From: Shewanella sp. UCD-KL12
GTDB taxonomy: Bacteria; Pseudomonadota; Gammaproteobacteria; Enterobacterales; Shewanellaceae
Length of the DNA: 64,000 nt
Assembly: GCF_001957125.1 (NCBI RefSeq)
Contig: NZ_MPHJ01000005.1
Span: 278,964-342,963, forward strand
Direction of reading: 5' to 3'
Numbering within the stretch: position 1 is the stretch's first letter; every line of letters begins with the position of its first letter. The translations under genes were made by a program, and so were the position numbers. The notes under the pieces are model-generated. The model worked only from the letters and a program-made list of their open reading frames with translations, was not told where the DNA came from and searched no databases. Of this stretch, positions 57,556 through 64,000 are shown piece after piece.

Positions 57556-58707
57556 ATGAGCAAACTACCAGAACTGAAAACATGCTTTAGCCAACTAATC
57601 GCAAGCCCTTCAATTAGTGCTTTAGAAGCAGATCAAGATATGAGTAACCAAGGTGTTATCAATCTACTGAATGGCTGGTTCGACGATTTGGGTTTTCAAT
57701 GTACAACTCAAGCGGTAACCGACTCTCGTGGTAAGCATAATCTAGTAGCATCATTTGGAAGTGGTAAAGGAGGACTGCTCCTTGCTGGCCATACTGATAC
57801 CGTGCCCTTTGATGAGGGCCGCTGGAGCCAAGATCCTTTTACCCTAACAGAGAAAGATAGCCGCTGGTATGGATTAGGCACCTGCGATATGAAAGGCTTC
57901 TTTGCTCTAATAGTGGAAGCCTTAAAGGAGTTGCCACTCGATCAATTCAAAAGGCCGCTACATATTCTTGCCAGTGCCGATGAAGAAACCACGATGAATG
58001 GTGCCAAGGCCTTTGCTGAGGCTAAATCAATCTCACCGGATTATGCCATCATTGGTGAGCCAACAAGCTTGAAGCCTGTATACATGCATAAAGGGCACCT
58101 AACCCAAGGAATTCGTGTAACCGGCAGAAGTGGACACTCATCAGATCCTGCAAAAGGATTAAATGCAATCGAGATCATGCACTTGGTCATGGGGCAACTG
58201 CTTAAGCTTAAGCAACACCTTGCAGATAACTATCGGGAAGATGCCTTTAGTGTCCCCTATCCAACGATGAACTTTGGTCATGTTCACGGTGGTGATGCCG
58301 CAAACCGCATATGTGGCTGCTGCGACCTACATATCGATATACGTCCACTGCCAGGACTACCTCTAGAGGAGTTAGAGCAACTTGTTCTCAATTACCTTAA
58401 ACCTGTATGTACTCAATTTCCCGGCGCAATCGTTGTCGCTCCACTCTATCCAGGCTCTGAACCATTTGCAGATAGTGCACAGAACAGCTGGAGCCAATTA
58501 GTCGCCGAGCTTGCTGCAAGCGCACCAGAAGTCGTTAACTACGCAACGGAGGCACCCTATATATCTAAACTAGGCTGCCAAACATTAGTACTTGGCCCTG
58601 GTAGTATTGAACAAGCACATCAACCCGATGAGTTTCTCGATATCAGCTACCTAAATCAGACTGTCAATCTACTCAAGCAACTGATTTTTCACGCCTGTAT
58701 TAAATAA
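57556..58707 (+). CDS. argE: Acetylornithine deacetylase
   Basis: A 383-aa M20 metallopeptidase-family enzyme that releases ornithine from N-acetylornithine. Metal and catalytic motifs are LLAGHTDTVPFDEGRW (about 75-90), GTCDMKGF (about 110-117) and ASADEETTMNGAK (about 141-153). It shows that this organism uses the linear route (ArgE) to ornithine. It is divergent from argCBFGH. Confidence 0.96.
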   Translation: MSKLPELKTCFSQLIASPSISALEADQDMSNQGVINLLNGWFDDLGFQCTTQAVTDSRGKHNLVASFGSGKGGLLLAGHTDTVPFDEGRWSQDPFTLTEKDSRWYGLGTCDMKGFFALIVEALKELPLDQFKRPLHILASADEETTMNGAKAFAEAKSISPDYAIIGEPTSLKPVYMHKGHLTQGIRVTGRSGHSSDPAKGLNAIEIMHLVMGQLLKLKQHLADNYREDAFSVPYPTMNFGHVHGGDAANRICGCCDLHIDIRPLPGLPLEELEQLVLNYLKPVCTQFPGAIVVAPLYPGSEPFADSAQNSWSQLVAELAASAPEVVNYATEAPYISKLGCQTLVLGPGSIEQAHQPDEFLDISYLNQTVNLLKQLIFHACIK

Positions 58708-58868
58708 GCCTTATCGATTTGAATAAAATATCACTTCAGCTGACCGTTATGCGCAAAGCAGAAGTGATATAGAACACATAAGCTCACAATATCCCACTTT
58801 TCGTTATTGACCTTCCCCCTGAACACTAGGTATTGTGGTTGATTAGCGTAAATCTGTATGGAGTAAGT

Positions 58869-61505
58869 ATGGCTGATATGTATGCGTCTTTAAGGTCCAA
58901 TGTCGGTACCTTAGGGCAGATTTTAGGTGAAACAATTCGCACCAATTTAGATGACACTTTCCTCGAAAAAATCGAGCAAATTCGTCAATTAGCCAAAAGC
59001 TCAAGACAAGGGGATGAAGCCTCTCGAGATGAGATGCTCAAGTTGCTCACAGCGCTACCAGATAATGAATTAGTTCCCTTTGCTAAAGCCTTCAATCAGT
59101 TTCTTAACCTCGCGAATATCGCCGAGCAATTCCATACTATAAGCCGTAACTGTGATGAACTAGTGTGTGTTCCCGACCCAGTAGAGCAGCTTTTAGGTAG
59201 AGTATTGAGCAGTAATATCGATCAAGAGAAAATGCTCGATTGTCTACAAAACCTCGATATAGACCTAGTATTAACCGCGCACCCTACTGAGATATCCAGA
59301 CGTACGCTTATTCAAAAATACTCATCAGTCATTGATAGCCTAGCAGCACTTGAGAATCCTCAGCTTACAGAGCGTGAAAAGAAACAGCATCACCTAAGGC
59401 TCAGACAGCTTATCGCACAGATATGGCATACCAATGAGATTCGTCACGAACGGCCAACCCCTGTCGATGAAGCTAGGTGGGGACTAAGCACGATTGAAGT
59501 TTCGCTCTGGCAAGCAATCCCAGACTTCCTTCGACAGCTCAATGAGCAAGTAGAAGAGAGAACAGGCAAACAGCTTCCCATCGATATTGCACCAGTACGA
59601 TTCTCAAGTTGGATGGGTGGCGATAGAGATGGCAATCCATTTGTTACCGCTCAGGTTACCCAAGAAGTCCTTGACCGCAACCGTCATACAGCAGCACGCT
59701 TATATCTGAAAGATGTGGTCTTGTTGGTCAATGAGTTGTCGATGGAGGAAGCTAATGATGAATTGTTAGCACTGACTAACAATAGTCATGAGCCTTACAG
59801 AGACGTATTGAGAGAGATCAGACAAAGATTACGTAACACAGTCGACTACCTCAATGAACGCCTAGAAGGTCATCATCCTGAAGTCGATTTAAGTACTATC
59901 ATCTGGCATGAGAATGATCTAAAAGATCCACTGATGATGCTCTACAGAAGTCTAGAAGACTCGGGGATGAGCCTTATTGCTAACGGCCTATTACTCGACA
60001 TGCTGCGTCGTTTAGCCTGCTTCGGCATTCATATGCTCAGACTCGATATTAGGCAAGATGCCCAGCGCCATAGTGATGTTATCGCTGAGCTTACTCGATA
60101 TCTAGGTATGGGTGACTTCAATCACTGGGACGAAAGTGAAAAACAAGCCTTTTTACTTAGAGAGCTCAGTAGTAAGCGTCCACTTATCCCCTCTAATTGG
60201 CAAGCAAGCAGCGATGTTGCAGAGGTCGTTAGTACCTGTAGATTAGTAGCAAGCCAACCTGCTAGAGCGCTTGGTTCATATGTGATATCTATGGCGAGTA
60301 AGCCATCTGATGTGCTGACGGTACTATTACTCCTGAAAGAAACTGGCTGTCCGCATCCTATGCGTGTAGTGCCACTATTCGAAACCTTAGCGGATCTGAA
60401 TAATGCATCTAGTTGTATGTCAGCATTATTTGATATCGATTGGTACCGAGGCTACACCAAGGGCCATCAAGAGGTGATGATTGGCTACTCTGATTCTGCA
60501 AAAGATGCCGGTGTAATGGCTGCAGCTTGGGCCCAATATCATGCCCAAGAGCAACTGGTCGAAATTAGTCGTCAAGCAGACGTTAAACTCACTCTTTTCC
60601 ACGGCCGTGGCGGCACTATTGGTCGCGGCGGCGGACCTGCTCATGAAGCAATCCTATCGCAACCACCAGGTTCCGTTGATGGACGTATCCGTGTTACCGA
60701 ACAGGGAGAGATGATCCGCTTTAAATTTGGATTGCCAAAGCTTGCCGTTCAGAGCCTTGCTTTATATACCTCTGCGGTCATGGAAGCTACGCTACTGCCC
60801 CCGCCAGAGCCTAAGCCTGAGTGGCGTGCCTGTATGCAAAAAATTGCCGAAGAGTCGGTTGATGCATACCGCTCTATCGTGAGAGAGGAGCCTGATTTTG
60901 TCGCTTACTTTAGAGCTGCAACCCCAGAAGTAGAGCTAGGAAAACTGCCATTAGGAAGCCGCCCGGCTAAGCGTCGTGTCGATGGTGGCATTGAGAGCTT
61001 ACGCGCTATTCCATGGATATTTGCCTGGTCTCAAAACCGCCTAATGTTACCCGCTTGGCTAGGTGCTGGTGAGGCGCTGCAAGCCGCAAGCGAACGTGGT
61101 GAGCTACCTCTACTACAAGAGATGGAGCAAGATTGGCCCTTCTTTAAAACCCGTATATCTATGCTTGAAATGGTCTATGCGAAAGCTGAACCTAACTTAG
61201 CAAAATACTATGAAACCTGCTTAGTTCCTGAGAACCTTCATCACTTGGGTGACGCACTAAGAGTACGATTAGCGACTGGCGTTAAGGCCGTTATGGAGTT
61301 AACTCAATCTGAAGTATTGATGGCCCACACCCCATGGAACCGCGAATCAGTAGAGCTAAGAAATCCCTATATTGATCCACTAAACTTTATGCAGGCTGAA
61401 CTACTTGCCAGAACACGTAAAGAGGAAGGTGCATCAACAAATGTGGAACTTGCGCTTATGCTCACCATTGCGGGTGTAGCAGCAGGAATGAGAAATACTG
61501 GCTAA
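58869..61505 (+). CDS. ppc: Phosphoenolpyruvate carboxylase
   Basis: An 878-aa enzyme adding bicarbonate to PEP to form oxaloacetate. The catalytic histidine region [14 protein letters not shown] (about 135-148) and the glycine-rich [14 protein letters not shown] loop (about 578-591) are intact, and the C-terminus ends in the conserved AGMRNTG. The start at 58869 follows GGAGTAAGT and fits the E. coli length (883 aa); 12 upstream in-frame codons are dismissed. Confidence 0.97.
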   Translation: MADMYASLRSNVGTLGQILGETIRTNLDDTFLEKIEQIRQLAKSSRQGDEASRDEMLKLLTALPDNELVPFAKAFNQFLNLANIAEQFHTISRNCDELVCVPDPVEQLLGRVLSSNIDQEKMLDCLQNLDIDLVLTAHPTEISRRTLIQKYSSVIDSLAALENPQLTEREKKQHHLRLRQLIAQIWHTNEIRHERPTPVDEARWGLSTIEVSLWQAIPDFLRQLNEQVEERTGKQLPIDIAPVRFSSWMGGDRDGNPFVTAQVTQEVLDRNRHTAARLYLKDVVLLVNELSMEEANDELLALTNNSHEPYRDVLREIRQRLRNTVDYLNERLEGHHPEVDLSTIIWHENDLKDPLMMLYRSLEDSGMSLIANGLLLDMLRRLACFGIHMLRLDIRQDAQRHSDVIAELTRYLGMGDFNHWDESEKQAFLLRELSSKRPLIPSNWQASSDVAEVVSTCRLVASQPARALGSYVISMASKPSDVLTVLLLLKETGCPHPMRVVPLFETLADLNNASSCMSALFDIDWYRGYTKGHQEVMIGYSDSAKDAGVMAAAWAQYHAQEQLVEISRQADVKLTLFHGRGGTIGRGGGPAHEAILSQPPGSVDGRIRVTEQGEMIRFKFGLPKLAVQSLALYTSAVMEATLLPPPEPKPEWRACMQKIAEESVDAYRSIVREEPDFVAYFRAATPEVELGKLPLGSRPAKRRVDGGIESLRAIPWIFAWSQNRLMLPAWLGAGEALQAASERGELPLLQEMEQDWPFFKTRISMLEMVYAKAEPNLAKYYETCLVPENLHHLGDALRVRLATGVKAVMELTQSEVLMAHTPWNRESVELRNPYIDPLNFMQAELLARTRKEEGASTNVELALMLTIAGVAAGMRNTG

Positions 61506-62047
61506 TGAAGATAATTCACTTTGCGGTAGCACTATTGATCTTGTCCTTAACGGGTTGTGTCAGTCAATACAATATTACTGAGGCTGAACTTGAAGGTTAC
61601 CTCTCTGATGAGATCCATTTTGAAGTCAAAGAGGGTAATCAACTTTTTGGCATAGAGATGCGGATCAATAATATCGATGTAAGTCTAGGCCATAAACCTG
61701 AGATGATGTCTGTTGCAGCACTCAGTGTCATCAAGGTCCGTAATCCGCTTATGCCATTTAAGGCTGAGATGAAAACAACATTTGAAGCAAAGCCTTGGTA
61801 TGACGCAAGCAATCATAGCGTATACCTTCGTGAGCTAAAACTCGTTGAAATCTCATCAAGCCCTAAGGACTTTGATAAAGCTATCCAACAGTTTTCACCA
61901 CAGGTCATGAAGTTTCTCACTCAATTTTTAGAGACCCAGCCTGTTTATGTTCTCGATATCAAGGAGTCAAATCAGGCATTACTCGCTGAAATGACTAAAC
62001 GTATTGAGGTGGTACCAGGAAAATTAAAGCTTATTTTCGATGACTAG
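61505..62047 (+). CDS. DUF1439 lipoprotein (YceB-like)
   Basis: A 180-aa lipoprotein with lipobox LTGC (C18). The mature region (ITEAELEGYLSDEIHFEVKEG, then MRINNIDVSLG) follows the YceB/DUF1439 pattern, a lipid-binding-like fold with no assigned role. Its ATG overlaps the ppc stop (TAATG), so it is translationally coupled to ppc. Confidence 0.85.
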   Translation: MKIIHFAVALLILSLTGCVSQYNITEAELEGYLSDEIHFEVKEGNQLFGIEMRINNIDVSLGHKPEMMSVAALSVIKVRNPLMPFKAEMKTTFEAKPWYDASNHSVYLRELKLVEISSSPKDFDKAIQQFSPQVMKFLTQFLETQPVYVLDIKESNQALLAEMTKRIEVVPGKLKLIFDD

Positions 62048-62087
62048 CTTGCCAGAAAAAAGCTCTGCAGTTTAAACAGAGTTAAAC

Positions 62088-62120
62088 AAAAAACGGTGCA
62101 ACTTAGTTGCACCGTTTTTT
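62088..62120. terminator. Bidirectional intrinsic terminator
   Basis: AAACGGTGCAA (62091-62101) pairs with TTGCACCGTTT (62107-62117). There are A-runs on the left and T-runs on the right, serving the converging YceB-like gene and cinA. Confidence 0.92.
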
Positions 62121-62149
62121 ATAAAAGTTGTACTGAGATTAAAAGTCTT

Positions 62150-63424
62150 TTACTTACTGAAACGACTAAAGGAAGAGTAATCGACAATGACAGCCTCTTG
62201 AGCGAGTTCACGCCTTAACATGTCATAAGCGACTGCTGTAGATAGGGTTCTCACTAATGCACGTGACCGACTAGGTAATTTTAACATCTGACTATGCACA
62301 CCGTACTTAGTTGCAAGTGCAATCGCTACCGTCCCAACGGGTTTTTCTTCAGTTCCCCCATCTGGGCCCGCGATGCCACTCGTAGCTAGAGCGTAATCAC
62401 TATCAAGGATTTCTCGAGCACCTCTCGCCATCTCTTCAACTGTGGCTATAGAGACTGCACCGTGATCATCCAGTGTCTGAGGGTTGACTCCAAGTACTTT
62501 TACTTTAGCTTCATTGCTATAGGTCACTAGGCCATGATGCAAGTATGACGAGCTGCCAGCAAAAGCAATCAAACCACTGGTTATCATGCCACCAGTACAC
62601 GACTCAGCAACACTTAAGCTTATTCCAGAATTGAGAAGAGTATTATGGATCTCTTGATCGAGTGTCGTAACGTTTTCAGCCACTACAGCATTGCCTAATA
62701 ACGCCTTCACCTCTGATTCGACTCGAGGCAAAGAAGCTATAGCCGTTTCACCTCGCGCAAATAACTTAATTTCTATGTAGGGCATATATGAGCGGTAACC
62801 TAAGGTTACCCCATCAGGGAGCGGGATAACTTCTAACCTATCAGCTAGAGCTGACTCACCATTGCCTAAAGTTAACAGCTTCTTTAAAGCTACGGAGGTG
62901 GAGGCTGTAAAACGTTCCTCAACGAAAGGAATAAATTGCTCTTTTACCATTCTCTTAAATTCAAATGGCACTCCTGGAGTAAAGAACAGCCAAGCACGAT
63001 TAAACTTAACTGCAAACCCACAAGCTGTACCAACGGGATTATCAATCATGATCGCGGTTTCAGGCAGTAAGGCTTGCTTTAGATTACTCTCAGCCATCAC
63101 CCTGGCATTACGACTAAACCAATCTTCGAGCTTAGTGCGCCACTCTTTATTCTCAACTAAAGGGACCCCCATGGCTAAAGCCATAGCTTCAGTCGAGAGA
63201 TCATCACTCGTTGGACCTAAACCACCATTAACCATGATGATATCAGCCTCATGGCTTCGCTCTTCGAATACAGCCACGAGATCTTCTAAACGATCACCCA
63301 CAGTGATACGACGCTGACACTCAATACCTTTTTCCATAAGGGTATTAGCAAACCAAGCCGCATTAGTATCAACTATCTGTCCAGCCAACACCTCTTCACC
63401 AGTACAAATCATTTCAAGTTTCAT
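62150..63424 (-). CDS. cinA: CinA family protein, NMN deamidase/ADP-ribose pyrophosphatase type
   Basis: A 424-aa two-domain protein. The N-terminal MoCF-like domain opens [20 protein letters not shown] (about 5-24) and contains [14 protein letters not shown]. The C-terminal CinA domain (about 265-420) contains [15 protein letters not shown] and [18 protein letters not shown], the PncC-type nicotinamide mononucleotide deamidase motifs used in NAD recycling. A link with competence exists only in some Gram-positive bacteria. Confidence 0.94.
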   Translation of the reverse strand: MKLEMICTGEEVLAGQIVDTNAAWFANTLMEKGIECQRRITVGDRLEDLVAVFEERSHEADIIMVNGGLGPTSDDLSTEAMALAMGVPLVENKEWRTKLEDWFSRNARVMAESNLKQALLPETAIMIDNPVGTACGFAVKFNRAWLFFTPGVPFEFKRMVKEQFIPFVEERFTASTSVALKKLLTLGNGESALADRLEVIPLPDGVTLGYRSYMPYIEIKLFARGETAIASLPRVESEVKALLGNAVVAENVTTLDQEIHNTLLNSGISLSVAESCTGGMITSGLIAFAGSSSYLHHGLVTYSNEAKVKVLGVNPQTLDDHGAVSIATVEEMARGAREILDSDYALATSGIAGPDGGTEEKPVGTVAIALATKYGVHSQMLKLPSRSRALVRTLSTAVAYDMLRRELAQEAVIVDYSSFSRFSK

Positions 63425-63957
63425 CGATAACCTTAAATCGCTAATCCATTAATAGCAGCTAAAGTAACAAGCCAGCTATTAATAGCAATAGCCATTCATG
63501 ATTTATATCATTCAGAATATGTTAAGCAAAAAAGACGGCTGACAGTACTCAGCATTAATTATTAGTCGTTTAAAACTAAATGAATGCAGTTAATGGCCGT
63601 GTTCAGCGGCGCGAGACCGCCATAGATAGCAGAAGTGTCGATATTGAACGACTATATGGATATAGGAGGTAGAGCGAAGCACGACTGAATGGATTCAGGA
63701 GGTAGGGTAACGCAGGAGCGGTTACCGAGGATGCTAGAGCCTTTATCGACCGACGTCGGAAGAAGCTATTTTGTAGCCTGCAACAAAGGCGCCTTTCAAT
63801 GTCCAGCTTCGAGCAAGCTCTCCGCGTTCAGAGCCAACATCAAGCTTCGCTTGATAAGCGTAGGCTCGTCACCCTACTATCACATGAAATGAAGCATGCT
63901 TCGCATGCGCTATTTACTTCCCATGTTCGAGTGGTCATTTCAAAAGCTGTTAAACGA
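63425..63957. repeat. Non-coding stretch with short direct and inverted repeats, possible dispersed repeat element
   Basis: No convincing gene is present; a 67-codon open frame here lacks typical protein features. AGGAGGTAG occurs at 63664 and 63697, 33 bp apart, within longer similar contexts (GGATATAGGAGGTAGAGCGAAGC-like versus a GGATTC version). Small hairpins occur: GGTAAC/GTTACC (63706-63726), ATCAAGC-ttc-GCTTGAT (63839-63855), GCATGC-ttc-GCATGC (63894-63908) and the palindrome AAAGGCGCCTTT (63785-63796). The pattern resembles intergenic repeats spread in Shewanella and Vibrio genomes, but copy number cannot be judged from one window. Confidence 0.4.
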
Positions 63958-63990
63958 AAAAATCCCCAACACAAAGTGCTGGGGATTTAT
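63958..63990. terminator. Intrinsic terminator near the window end
   Basis: AATCCCCA (63961-63968) pairs with TGGGGATT (63980-63987), with an inner CAC/GTG stem after one mismatch. It is flanked by an A-run on the left and a short T-rich stretch on the right. It probably ends a gene lying beyond the window. Confidence 0.75.
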
Positions 63991-64000
63991 CGTTTATTAG

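Noticed and set aside
63689..63892. 67-codon frame near the window end
   Set aside because: It begins inside the direct repeats and spans the hairpins; composition and context fit a repeat element better than a gene.

Overview
The window looks like a chromosomal segment of a marine Shewanella (Gammaproteobacteria). The indications are an outer-surface multiheme cytochrome of the OmcA/MtrC/UndA type, the gene order pilMNOPQ-aroK-aroB-damX-dam next to mrcA, an argCBFGH operon divergent from argE, ppc followed by a YceB-like lipoprotein, and several anaerobic respiration modules. Base composition looks AT-leaning by eye but was not computed. No rRNA, tRNA, CRISPR array, prophage or transposase was recognised.

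Region 1 (1-12.2 kb) is an anaerobic respiration block. It opens with the 3' end of a multiheme c-type cytochrome gene and a small secreted protein of unknown function. A tetrathionate-reductase-type pair (ttrB-ttrA, minus strand) follows. A LysR regulator is transcribed divergently from it across a 0.5 kb AT-rich spacer that holds a 22-bp palindrome. After the regulator comes a second, different molybdoenzyme cluster: a DMSO-reductase-family catalytic subunit, a DmsB-like ferredoxin, a TorD-family chaperone, a formate-dehydrogenase-gamma-type cytochrome b and a porin. Its substrate cannot be read from the sequence, and it is the best candidate here for an undescribed system.

Region 2 (12.2-25.2 kb) is mixed accessory and housekeeping content: a LysR gene divergent from a SnoaL-like/isochorismatase fusion, a YkvA-like protein, the radical SAM protein YgiQ, a MAPEG protein, a ThrE-type exporter, an Omp85-like outer-membrane protein, a periplasmic solute-binding protein, an SMR transporter, glutathione-dependent formaldehyde dehydrogenase and an NDH-2-like flavoprotein.

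Region 3 (25.2-30.2 kb) holds a ToxR/CadC-type membrane regulator and, upstream of it on the same strand, a lipoprotein cytochrome with eleven CXXCH motifs, like UndA. RNase P RNA (rnpB) follows, also on the minus strand. Downstream of rnpB are 85-bp tandem units related to its own 3' end, each carrying a terminator hairpin.

Region 4 (30.2-39.2 kb) has rsmI divergent from lpoA-yraN-diaA-dolP (cell-wall synthase activation, replication initiation, outer-membrane integrity), an EamA transporter, a GcvA-like LysR, and rpe-gph-trpS. Region 5 (39.3-51.7 kb) has two small plus-strand genes (a secreted protein of unknown function and a DUF2970 protein), then aroK-aroB-damX-dam, the type IV pilus assembly operon pilMNOPQ and the divergent mrcA (PBP1A).

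Region 6 (51.7-64 kb) contains the arginine pathway argCBFGH with divergent argE and candidate ArgR boxes, ppc with a DUF1439 lipoprotein, and cinA. The last 0.5 kb has no convincing gene. It carries short direct repeats and small hairpins that resemble an intergenic repeat element.
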